Positions 10,164 through 18,800 of a stretch of 33,232 nucleotides of DNA are shown here, piece by piece. Under the pieces are notes generated by a model. The model was not told the origin of the DNA. It did no database searches and saw only the letters and a program-made list of their open reading frames with translations. The position numbers and the translations under genes are program-made. This DNA comes from Candidatus Anaplasma sp. TIGMIC (lineage in GTDB: Bacteria > Pseudomonadota > Alphaproteobacteria > Rickettsiales > Anaplasmataceae). The stretch is from NCBI RefSeq assembly GCF_028204095.1, contig NZ_JAQLOH010000012.1, forward strand, positions 1-33,232, written 5' to 3'. Positions within the stretch are counted from its first letter, which is position 1. Each line of letters starts with the position of its first letter.

Positions 10164-10436
10164 ATGTCCGTAGTGAAAAAGTTTATAGTGCCATGTAATT
10201 TCGGCGGTAAAACCTCTCCGTTCGCTGTGTACATAGGGGAGCCGAAACCAGACGCACATCCCGTACAACACCAGAACACTTGGTTGCTCAAAGAGCGCGG
10301 TGGGCAGGTTCCCGACCGGGTAATTAATAGCCTTGAGAAATTGCACAAGATCGCGAAGGAAAACGGCATATGTTTTGCAGATTTATGTGTATACGCGCTC
10401 AAAGTTGCCACAGCGCAAAATGAAAAAGAGGAATAA
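10164..10436 (+). CDS. DUF2610 family protein (small Rickettsiales protein of unknown function)
   Basis: This 90-aa soluble protein has the features I recall for DUF2610: a start VVKKFIVPCNFGGK, the core YIGEPKPDAHPVQHQ, then WLLKERGGQVP and a helical C-terminus with FADLCVYAL. No signal peptide or membrane segment is present. Function is unknown. I chose the ATG at 10164, with GGAG 10 nt upstream; a GTG at 10149 would add five residues (MEYSA) that do not fit the family. It stands alone, with large gaps on both sides, which suggests its own promoter. The C-terminus (NEKEE) is very polar. Confidence 0.82.
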   Translation: MSVVKKFIVPCNFGGKTSPFAVYIGEPKPDAHPVQHQNTWLLKERGGQVPDRVINSLEKLHKIAKENGICFADLCVYALKVATAQNEKEE

Positions 10437-12287
10437 CAATCCAGAGCTTACCTAATTATCTATACATAACTCACGCTCTATATTCTGCATTGTATATGGT
10501 GTGTTCGCTCCACAAAATCCTGCACCACTCGGCACGTTGCTGTCTGTGCACAATAGCACATTGTATTGCATCGGTATTATGAGCCCTGTGCGAAGTCATG
10601 GTGTTCAAAAGAGTTAAGATCAAACTACGTGCTGCAGCACTTTTCGTGTACTTAGCTCCGTGGCTCAAACCCTTCCCTTGCGTTCATTGTCTGCGTGCGC
10701 CATTGTTACGCTTGTAAAAGCTCTGTTTTTACAGCTATAACCATCAAAAATTTGCCCTGAACGCATTATGCGCACAATGGTACACGTACCGCAAATTTGC
10801 GCGCATTCAATGACTCTGCCAATATCCAGTCGTCAGTAATACATTATCGTGTTAATCAACGCCACACTATGCCATAACATAACAGCCCTGTTGGCCATAT
10901 TATAATACAGTGCCCAGTGTGCTTGCATATTCCACGCTTGTGTCATACACAAAATTTATAGACACAATTCCTGCAAGCTATTACCCAGTGCATAGCGAAT
11001 ATTTGCCAGATTCTGTAACGAAGTCCGGAAAAAGAAATTTTTTAACATGCGCAATTTGCTCCATTGTACGTCTAAAGCTAGCTCTTTCAAAACGCACCTG
11101 ATGCTCTTGAGGAGCCATTATCGCTTGCTGCAATTTTATCACATTTGTCACAAGGCGTTCACCTCAACACTGTGATTAGTACACTCTGCTTAAAGTTACA
11201 ATAGTAGATAGCCAGTACGAATATTTTGCGAAATCACATATCGCTGTTCCCAAACCTAATGCAAATTTTAATGGTACGAAATGAACACGCAGACCGGTTG
11301 CAAACAGTATCAAAAAACTAGACCATAGCTCTCTTACCTCTTAAACCTCTACACAAATGCTGCAGCCCAGCAGCCACAATACATCAGTGCGCCTATCACA
11401 GTATCCGAGACATTTTCTCTTGTGTGATTTCAATGTACAAAGCCATGGTCACATAGAATACGTATGTGGCATCAATAATAACAATAGGACCAATACCTAC
11501 CATTGCACTGGCATCATGGAGACAATACTCTAGATAGCCTCAGTGAAGAGGATTACATAGCGCAAAATTCCGCATCTTATGTACTTGGCACGCCAGAAAC
11601 ACCAAGACTAAAAACATGATTTTTGCTTCCACCGCATCCCATACGCAAAAATCTCCGCAACAAAATATGTCTGCAAGACAAAAACCGCCACAAACATATA
11701 TCTATGCTTCACAAATTCCATCGTACAATTATGACTACAGTTATATTCCTGCTAGGACCTATAGCCCATTACGCAGCAACTATACGACAGATATTCCAAG
11801 CTAATACAGCAATCCGAGAAGATACTTTTTCAAAGCCATAGAACACAACCCGTAGATAAATATTGTCAACAGTGTATAACCTAACAACCAAGAAGGCCTG
11901 CAAAATACCCACAGCATTTGACATATTTTCCCACTCCTCGCTAAGTTTCCTATGCACAAGATCGCGTAATACACAAAATGTACTAAAGCAATAATGGTCT
12001 AGTGCCAGCGGAATGCTGCGTGCTGCAGTACACACAGAAAGTAATTTCGCAAACAACAGCACAGTATCCCAGTGCTATCTAGACGGGCATGATGTCACAC
12101 AAGAGCGTATTAGCGTTCCCAATCCGGTAAATCAGGGCGTATAATAACAAAACGAACAGAGAGAGCACTTTCTGATACACGCAAAGCCACAGAGCAATAC
12201 TTAATTCTTACCCGCACGTGATGATCTGAATGTCACTGAGTGCTTAATATTTCTTGCACCAAGAGCATAAATAAAACGTCGATTCAT
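10437..12287. other. Long intergenic region (1.85 kb) without a supported gene
   Basis: This is the longest gap in the window. Several frames of 60-97 codons exist (for example 11769-12062 on the minus strand and 11616-11804 on the plus strand). None has a convincing ribosome-binding site, recognisable domain or steady codon pattern, and those on the plus strand overlap each other. The region could be a fully decayed gene. No tRNA or repeat array was recognised. Confidence 0.5.
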
Positions 12288-12304
12288 AAAACACGTTGAA
12301 CGTG
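12288..12304 (-). terminator. Candidate intrinsic terminator of nrdB-tlpA
   Basis: On the minus strand, 7 nt after the stop, CACGTT-C-AACGTG (effectively a CACG/CGTG stem with loop TTCAA) is followed by TTTT. The stem is short but the position is right for ending the nrdB operon. Confidence 0.4.
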
Positions 12305-12311
12305 CTCCGCA

Positions 12312-12896
12312 TTATTCCTCCCCCACAACCGTCAGCAAAGCCTTCATAACTACATCGCTATCCCACTTCATATATCCGGCTATCCTGTAAATCACAACCC
12401 CATCTCCATCAACAATAAGGGTAAGCGGGATGGCCCTGACATCGAAGTAATCAAAAAGCTCGTGATCGTCATCCAAGTATAACGAAAGCCCTATTCCATA
12501 GCTGTCCCGAGCGAGCTTTATAGATTCAACATCGTCTATGTTGGTATCTGAAACCGGCAGAAACACTGCTCTTTCTCTGATGCCCCGGGAAGACAAATAT
12601 TCGCTAACAACCTGCAGCCCCTGAATCGTAGTAACAGAATCCAGATTCCAAGGCGCCCAGAACGTTATGAACAGAGTCTTACCCTTAAATTCACTAAGAA
12701 TAACCTCGTTGCCTTCTAGATCGGACAGAGACCTCTCTCCAACCTTGATGCCATGACCCAATCTCCCGTCGGTAAACGCCCTAGGGAGAGCATTCTTGGA
12801 ATCAACAACACCGGGAACCTGCTTGGAGTACAAACCACTCGGAACAAAGAGCGATACCAGTACCACTCCCAGCGAGATGAACCCGTTAATCCTCAA
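12312..12896 (-). CDS. TlpA/ResA-like thioredoxin-fold protein lacking the CxxC motif
   Basis: This 194-aa protein is predicted to be exported. From a TTG start (12896) it reads MRINGFISLGVVLVSLFV, a short basic N-region plus hydrophobic core like a signal peptide or membrane anchor. The mature part has the redoxin/TlpA pattern: the VGERSLSDLEGNEV strand, LSEFKGKTLFITFWAPW, and the cis-Pro loop VRAIPLTLIVDGDG. Where TlpA proteins have WCxxC, this one has WNLDS (AAT at 12647, TCT at 12638), so both redox cysteines are absent. The TTG start is favoured because GGGAGGAGG lies just upstream, inside the last codons of nrdB, with good spacing. ATGs at 12956 and 12935 would lie deeper within nrdB and would push the hydrophobic stretch inward. 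It overlaps nrdB by 11 nt, so translational coupling is likely. Function is unknown; it could be a chaperone-like or heme/copper-handling partner. Confidence 0.8.
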   Translation of the reverse strand: MRINGFISLGVVLVSLFVPSGLYSKQVPGVVDSKNALPRAFTDGRLGHGIKVGERSLSDLEGNEVILSEFKGKTLFITFWAPWNLDSVTTIQGLQVVSEYLSSRGIRERAVFLPVSDTNIDDVESIKLARDSYGIGLSLYLDDDHELFDYFDVRAIPLTLIVDGDGVVIYRIAGYMKWDSDVVMKALLTVVGEE

Positions 12897-13857
12897 AAGC
12901 CTCCTCCCAAGTACCTTCAGTCGCTGCTCTAGCATACTCAGTAACCCTATTCTCAAAGAAGTTCGTATGCTCTACCCCATTAAGAATTTCGTCCAGCCAC
13001 GGCAGTGGGTTCTCGGTAACATCATACATGGCATCGAGATGCAGCTGTCTAAGCCGACGGTTCGCAATAAAACGAATGTAGCGCTTAACCTCATCAGCAG
13101 ACAGACCTTCCACGTCACCCAACGCGAAAGCAAGGTTTATGAACTCATCCTCCAGCATCACGATAACGCTACATGCATCATAAAGCTCCTGCTGCAGGCT
13201 TTTATCCCATATCTCACGGTTTTCGTGAATGAACGTGTTGAAGAGTCTTATTATCGACTCGGTATGCAAACTCTCATCGCGGGCCGACCAGGCTATAATC
13301 TGCCCCATCCCCTTCATCTTGCCAAAACGCTGAAAATTCAGAAGTATTGCAAACGACGCAAATAGCTGCAACCCTTCGGTAAACGCCCCAAACACTGCCA
13401 ATGTCTTGGCTACATGCCTCTTGTCCCCTCTCCTGCATTCCTCAAATCGCTGCATGTAGTCATACTTTTTCTTCATGACCTCGAACTTTAGAAATGCCTG
13501 GTACTCAACCTCCGGCATACCAATGGTATCAAGTAAGTACGAGTACGCAGCAACGTGAATGGTCTCCATGTTTGAAAACGCAGAAAGCATCATGCACACT
13601 TCCGTAGGCCTAAAGATACTGGAATAGTGCTTCATGTAGCAGTTATTTACCTCAATATCCGCCTGTGTGAAAAAGCGAAAAATCTGTACTAGAAGGTTCT
13701 TTTCTTTCTCAGAAAGCATAGTCTTCCAGTCTTGTACGTCATCAGCAAGAGGAACTTCTTCAGGTAGCCAGTGAATCCTCTGCTGACATAGCCATGCATC
13801 ATACGCCCACGGGTAGTCAAAAGGCTTATATACGGGCTTGGCATCCAACAGCGACAT
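12886..13857 (-). CDS. nrdB: Ribonucleoside-diphosphate reductase beta subunit (NrdB, class I)
   Basis: The 323-aa radical-bearing small subunit of aerobic ribonucleotide reductase pairs with NrdA to make dNTPs. All six metal ligands are visible: Asp67 (TQADIEV), Glu98 and His101 (METIH), Glu161 (AFTEGLQ), Glu195 and His198 (RDESLH). Tyr105, four residues after His101, aligns with the radical tyrosine Tyr122 of E. coli, so this looks like a tyrosyl-radical class Ia enzyme and not the Phe-type class Ic. The C-terminal tail (EEAFED) is the expected NrdA-docking peptide. I chose ATG 13857 (MSLLDAKPVYKP); a longer frame from 13917 adds 20 unlikely residues. nrdA is not in the window. The gene is first in a two-gene unit. 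Confidence 0.95.
   Translation of the reverse strand: MSLLDAKPVYKPFDYPWAYDAWLCQQRIHWLPEEVPLADDVQDWKTMLSEKEKNLLVQIFRFFTQADIEVNNCYMKHYSSIFRPTEVCMMLSAFSNMETIHVAAYSYLLDTIGMPEVEYQAFLKFEVMKKKYDYMQRFEECRRGDKRHVAKTLAVFGAFTEGLQLFASFAILLNFQRFGKMKGMGQIIAWSARDESLHTESIIRLFNTFIHENREIWDKSLQQELYDACSVIVMLEDEFINLAFALGDVEGLSADEVKRYIRFIANRRLRQLHLDAMYDVTENPLPWLDEILNGVEHTNFFENRVTEYARAATEGTWEEAFED
12901..12908 (-). promoter_or_regulatory. Shine-Dalgarno inside the nrdB 3' end that decides the downstream TTG start
   Basis: On the minus strand GGGAGGAGG (12908-12900) lies within the last nrdB codons. The GGAGG core ends 6 nt before TTG 12896, an ideal spacing. It is the strongest ribosome-binding site noticed in the window and supports coupled translation of the TlpA-like gene. 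Confidence 0.6.
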
Positions 13858-15166
13858 GTACACTACCTTGTGATAAAGTCTAAGGCTAAACCTTACAAGT
13901 AACGAAAAAATTGTCAATCATCAACCGTGCGACACACACAACTGTTATACTGCCTATAACTTTACAGCTTAGGAATCACGATTACAGAGATTATTCCCGG
14001 TCTATGCAGCGTAAGAGCTACGTTTTTACCGAAAAATCAACAAACGAAATTTTCTTAGCTACGACTTCGCCCTAAATTACATGAGGAAAGTATAGTCCGC
14101 TAGCAATAAGCTCGTGTCGAGAACCAGAGCAGTAAGCTTACTCACAAAAAATTATTGCCGTAAAAAGTGCAAAAAAAACTTTTCTCGATAACACTCTATG
14201 ACGCCAAATTATCGTAACAAGCACTGATGCTTTTAGCTAGTAATGTGTGTCCAGACCACAATTGCGTGGGAGCTATACCCAATCTGATGCGCAAAACCTC
14301 TCGCTCAGAGACCCAAAAATTTGCGCCTCGTATGGACTGATAGGTACGAGTAGATTAGAAGTCAATGCAACAAGTATGGACATGCCTAACGCTACGTTAC
14401 ACACAAAACTACACGAATACCTATACCAGTGCTGCAGCATAAAACTTTTGCACAAATCGTTTGAGAACAATATGCGTCAATGGCTGACAATATAGCTATA
14501 CGGCAAATTGCACTACATTGCGTGTGTAACGTAGGCTCACCTGTAAAAACGGGTTACACACAGCGGTCTGACTCAAACACGACACGGTAAATGGAAAACT
14601 GCTGCACGCTATCAACGCTACAGCACAACAGGCTTAAATCCATACTCAAGACACAAAACTTAAGACATCATGCTCTCTAGCGTATACCGTATTCGCAGTG
14701 CGACATTGACGTTCAATTAAGAGGCTGATCATTCATGCCCCTATAGAAAGAAATTAAAAACTGCACCGAACAGATGAATTTACCGAAAAGTGGGATATAC
14801 CCATGCTACGTACTCCTGTCTGTAACCAACCTTACAATTATCTTGGTACTACATATCGCAGACAATGTGAAAGATTTCAGCACCTTCCAAACTATGTGAA
14901 TCTACTGTTATGCAAACAACGGGTCCACCGCAGTAAGAATCTCATAACCGATGCTGCCATAACAGGTTTTACAGCAAACCAAGTTAGCCACTATAGCACT
15001 CGTAATCGGTACTTAATGGTCCCATGGTGCAAATTGCGGATACTTCACAATACAATTGACGGATTCCCCCCCCAACGTTACGCTATGACCCCATACCATA
15101 GGAGATCCATTACCACATTTCGTACTAATTGGAGTACTATCAAATTGCCCCTTATGGTACGTATCA
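13858..15166. other. Intergenic region (1.3 kb) between nrdB and cysS
   Basis: No supported gene. Frames at 14247-14495 and 14803-15225 are low-complexity-like and have no ribosome-binding site; the second runs into the cysS 3' end antisense. The nrdB promoter must lie at the left edge. No tRNA or terminator-like T-run was recognised. Confidence 0.5.
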
Positions 15167-16555
15167 TCAGTTTTTACGCCAGCGAGTCGTCCCGTCCTTC
15201 TCATCAAAAACCACTACACCCATAGAATGGAGCTGGTCTCGGATCTTATCTGCGAGAACAAAATCGCCACTTACTCTCGCATCTTTCCTTCGATCTATTA
15301 GCCTCTCAATCTCCTCTGCATCCACATCTTCAGCTAGATCTCTTCCTGCAAAGCCATTAGTTATCCCCATAAGCTTAGCGCTTTTGTTTAGTACTCGTGC
15401 CAATCGCAACTTTTCTTCTGTATCGTCTTCCTTGTTTATATCGGTAACCAGCGCATGTAACGCTGAAATGGCTCCAGGTGTATTCATATCGTCTCTCAAG
15501 GAGCATATTACAGAACTATCAACATCTACACGATCAATTTCGTTGTTCAGCTGATCGTACGTGAAGTCCTCACACGCCCTGGAGATCTTATCCAAAGCTG
15601 CTTTAGCATCAGCAACTGCTTTATTATTCCAATCTAGAGGCTTCCTGTAATGTGTACACAAAAACACATATCGTATAATGGCTCCGCTAATGCCAGACTC
15701 CCTCAGCCCCCTAACCGTGATGACATTACCCAAGGATTTACTCATCTTCTCGCCGCCATTTACGGTAAGAAACCCATTATGCACCCAGTACCTTGCATAT
15801 GACCCTTCCGAAAAGGCACACATGTTTTGTGCAAGCTCATTCTCATGATGAGGAAACATTAGATCAGCCCCACCACCGTGAATATCAAAACTCTCGCCCA
15901 AATAACGATAGCTCATAGCTGAGCACTCTATGTGCCACCCCGGCCTACCTTCACCCCAGGGGCTTTTCCAACAGGCACTGAGCTTTCTATCCTTGTCAGT
16001 AGCAGGCTTCCATAAGACAAAATCACCTGGGTGCAGTTTGTCGGCGTCCACCTCCACCCGGTTCCCAGCTATCATTTCTCCGATCTTACGTCCTGAAAGC
16101 TCGCCATATCGCTCATAAGACGCAATATTGAAGTATACAGACCCATTTTTTACATACGCATGCCCACGCTCTATAAGTCTGCCAATAATAGCCACCATAA
16201 CTTCTATTTCTGCAGTGGCTCTTGGCTCAACAGTGGGGCTAAGACAGTTTAGCTCTTTCATATCCTCATGAAAGTACCGCACATACTGTCCCACAAAATC
16301 CTGTATGTTCTGCCCCGCGGCTTCAGCAGCATCGATGATCTTGTCGTCAACATCAGTAATATTCCTGACGTATACCACATTCTTGTACTTCTCTTTTAGG
16401 AGCCTAAAAAGCATGTCATACACGACTGCAGATCTGGCGTTGCCGATGTGAGCTAAGTCGTAAACAGTAGGACCGCACGCATATAGCCTAACGCATGCCT
16501 CATCGATGGGGACGAATGGCTTCTTAGTAGAACTCAGAGTGTCGTATAACTTCAT
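15167..16555 (-). CDS. cysS: Cysteinyl-tRNA synthetase (CysRS)
   Basis: The 462-aa class I synthetase charges tRNA-Cys in the cytoplasm. The HIGH-type motif is HIGNAR at 36-41, preceded by YACGPTVYDL with zinc-ligand Cys27. Other zinc ligands are Cys211 (WHIECSAM) and His236/Glu240 (FPHHENE). The KMSKS loop is at 270-274. The C-terminal helical anticodon-binding region is intact and total length matches the family. The start ATG overlaps the exoD stop in an ATGA arrangement, so the two are translationally coupled and cysS is second in the unit. Confidence 0.97.
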   Translation of the reverse strand: MKLYDTLSSTKKPFVPIDEACVRLYACGPTVYDLAHIGNARSAVVYDMLFRLLKEKYKNVVYVRNITDVDDKIIDAAEAAGQNIQDFVGQYVRYFHEDMKELNCLSPTVEPRATAEIEVMVAIIGRLIERGHAYVKNGSVYFNIASYERYGELSGRKIGEMIAGNRVEVDADKLHPGDFVLWKPATDKDRKLSACWKSPWGEGRPGWHIECSAMSYRYLGESFDIHGGGADLMFPHHENELAQNMCAFSEGSYARYWVHNGFLTVNGGEKMSKSLGNVITVRGLRESGISGAIIRYVFLCTHYRKPLDWNNKAVADAKAALDKISRACEDFTYDQLNNEIDRVDVDSSVICSLRDDMNTPGAISALHALVTDINKEDDTEEKLRLARVLNKSAKLMGITNGFAGRDLAEDVDAEEIERLIDRRKDARVSGDFVLADKIRDQLHSMGVVVFDEKDGTTRWRKN

Positions 16556-17190
16556 CTTACAAAAAACTTAGACACAAATGAGAACATGCCCATTATAAGT
16601 TTTGGCCCCGCAATGAGGACTACCGATGTGATGAAAAGCCCAGCTACTCCTAGAAGCACACCTACGATAACTAGAACCCCATCGCGATTGAGCAAACCAA
16701 GTGCCATTGCCGATATGCCGCCAGCAGGTATGAAGTTTGTCAATGGTAAGGGTATGGCTATTGATATTGCACACAGAAGACACATTAAGGCGATGACCCT
16801 TTCCCCAACATCACTAAAGATGAAAAGAACCCTTGGTTTTGTCCAACGCTCCATCCGCCTCAGAATAGGCGATGTCTTCTCAATAACCGCAGCCAAAAAA
16901 CTGCGTTTGAAGGACTTCCGTTCCAAGAATGCCGGTAACCACGGCGATGACATACCCAACAGCATCTGAAAAGAAAACAGCAACAGTGGCAGTGCTAAAA
17001 TCGTGGTATAGCCTGGGACGGCGGGAAGAGGAATAGACAGCGGTAATGAGAACAACAGCATGAGCACTCCGAATCCTCTATCATGAAGAATCATCTTGAG
17101 CTCAAATAGCGTTACCTTGTCTGCACCCCCTTGTACACTGACTTCCTCCAGTATATCGGAAACTGCCTTCTTGTCCCTATCGTCATCCAT
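16552..17190 (-). CDS. ExoD-like membrane protein (exopolysaccharide synthesis ExoD family)
   Basis: This 212-aa inner-membrane protein matches ExoD: a polar N-terminus (about 1-35), then LMLLFSLPLSIPLPAVPGYTT, a further hydrophobic segment LALPLLLFSFQML, the polar linker with WLPAFLERKSFKRS, and two or three more membrane segments (LMCLLCAISIAIPLPLTNFIP and VLLGVAGLFITSVVLI). Rhizobial ExoD affects exopolysaccharide production and invasion, but the biochemical role is unknown, and Anaplasmataceae lack a known exopolysaccharide. It comes first in the exoD-cysS unit with a 4-nt ATGA overlap. No strong Shine-Dalgarno is visible upstream of the chosen ATG. Family call is firm; function is not. 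Confidence 0.82.
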   Translation of the reverse strand: MDDDRDKKAVSDILEEVSVQGGADKVTLFELKMILHDRGFGVLMLLFSLPLSIPLPAVPGYTTILALPLLLFSFQMLLGMSSPWLPAFLERKSFKRSFLAAVIEKTSPILRRMERWTKPRVLFIFSDVGERVIALMCLLCAISIAIPLPLTNFIPAGGISAMALGLLNRDGVLVIVGVLLGVAGLFITSVVLIAGPKLIMGMFSFVSKFFVR

Positions 17191-18689
17191 AAATTAAATC
17201 CATGAGAACACAGGCCATGGGATGGAATACCATAATCATGCAGCCATGTATAGTGAAATGTGTCCAGTGGAACACCCTACACGACTCCGTGGGCAACCAC
17301 CTTAAGGCTATATAATCTACACTATTACTGGCCTATTAAAACCCTATTACTCAACATTTTAGATATTTTACAACATGAACATATTGCGCGCAGTGGTTGT
17401 GCATATTGGCTCATATAAATTCGTGATATATACCTTTGTAGTTCCTTCCGTCACAACTCAAACGTAAAACATAGCTACTGTACAATCTCCATACATGGTA
17501 CACATTGTTTTATGATAGTTCATATCACTGTCCTGCTCACTTCACCTCAAAGCTAGGTGCGCTAGTTACGTCCGAGTTCTTCAAACCCAGCAAAACCATA
17601 TCTACACATAATCTTCTACCCAAAATCAGAAATGCTCGTACCACTGCGTCAATAGCAACCAACTTCATAACTATGGTTTTTCTACGACTCCGAAATGAAG
17701 AATACGTACCGTCAACAAATTACAGAACTTAGAAACGAATATATCCGTGAACTCAACGAAAAAGACGGTTCATCGAGGTAATTCAAAACACATACGTAAA
17801 TGCAGATCGCACAATATGCCCAAACTCACAGCCCGAAGAAGCTACATATCAAAATGTAAAGAATGCCCACATAAAATCCCACTAATAACAGTAAGGCTAA
17901 AAAGGTAGTTATCGTTGGAGACAAACCCCATATGGCACGAAGAAGGTCGTGCGGAACAATCCCACTGTTCCGCAAAAACAAATACTGGCTGCAACTGAGC
18001 CGAAATAAATGTGTAACAAAGTACCCTGACGACTCAATGCAAAAACAATCGGGAACCATGTGCAGAAACTTACGCGTAACATAGCGGGAGAAACTCCCAT
18101 TGATACACAGCAATTCCTGAATGTGCGGATATTCTCCCACACTGTCGCACTCCGACTACTCACAAATATGCCAAGCGGAGACATAGATTTAAAGGTAGAT
18201 CGAATAGTGAGTACCGTACTCGTACAAGCATTTTTATGCGTAAACATGCATAATAAGGTAGGAGACCCCTGAGGCATGAAAAATGCATAACAACGCCACC
18301 GTGGTCGGAGCTCACTCTATACGTTGCCCGGTACTACACATCACCAATGCTGCGTTTACTGCACTATGCGATCGTGATCGCCACGGTAATACCAAAAACC
18401 GATATCGCCGTTACTCAAAGTAGTTAGAAACTCTACATACCGTGCTGTCTTCACCCATAGGTGATCCCTGCTAATGATAGGTCCTATGTTATAATTTCCA
18501 TAACCCCTTATTATATGTAAAAACAAAACGCTTAAACTTATTGATAGAGAGAGATAGAGCGCACGCTTTTCTCGGTATCGCATCACGCTTCTTCTGCGAG
18601 ATAATTATATTCGTATCCTTGTTACGCAAAACCGTCACAGTCACTAGTTTTTATGCCGTGAAATTTTCCTACAAAATTTCCAAGCTAAA
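17191..18689. other. Intergenic region (1.5 kb), mostly featureless
   Basis: Apart from one minus-strand frame with membrane-like character (17826-18140, listed separately) I see nothing coding. A purine-rich GATAGAGAGAGATAGAG stretch occurs near 18543. The exoD promoter must lie at the left edge and the gdh promoter at or beyond the right edge. Confidence 0.45.
17826..18140 (-). CDS. Possible small membrane protein or decayed gene
   Basis: A 104-codon frame ends in a strongly hydrophobic stretch (TFLALLLLVGFYVGILYILI) that would span the membrane, followed by a short tail. The N-terminal half is unremarkable and Cys-rich. A second, overlapping minus-strand frame covers 17909-18277, so a frameshifted longer gene is possible. 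I recognise no family and see no good ribosome-binding site. It may be chance. Confidence 0.25.
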   Translation of the reverse strand: MGEYPHIQELLCINGSFSRYVTRKFLHMVPDCFCIESSGYFVTHLFRLSCSQYLFLRNSGIVPHDLLRAIWGLSPTITTFLALLLLVGFYVGILYILICSFFGL

Positions 18690-18714
18690 GTGCGCGCTTA
18701 TTCATTTTGTCAAA

Positions 18715-18729
18715 TTAATTGTGTTTTAA
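18715..18729. promoter_or_regulatory. Perfect TTAA-N7-TTAA (CtrA-type) site upstream of gdh
   Basis: TTAA-TTGTGTT-TTAA lies about 70 bp before the gdh start. This is the consensus of the alphaproteobacterial cell-cycle regulator CtrA, which Anaplasmataceae possess. In DNA this AT-rich one or two such matches are expected by chance in 33 kb, so only the position supports it. Confidence 0.3.
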
Positions 18730-18800
18730 CCGACATAAGATATGTTATCTTGGCATTTGCTTTTTCTGCAGGCCCTTGGTTTATTTATTGTACGTTTAAC

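Noticed and set aside
11616-11841. Two overlapping plus-strand frames with Tyr- and Pro-rich content
   Set aside because: They overlap each other in different frames, have no ribosome-binding site and no recognisable family.
11769-12062. 97-codon minus-strand frame with some hydrophobic character
   Set aside because: No motif and no start signal; could be a remnant but cannot be supported.
10437-12287. Possible msp2/p44-type silent cassette in the longest gap
   Set aside because: No conserved flanks of that family were recognised in any frame.
14080-14105. GAGGAAAGT...AGTCC, resembling part of the RNase P RNA core
   Set aside because: Only a short fragment of the core is matched and the pairing partner region is missing.
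14803-15225. 140-codon plus-strand frame
   Set aside because: Runs antisense into the cysS 3' end, has Arg/Tyr/Cys-rich random composition and no start signal.
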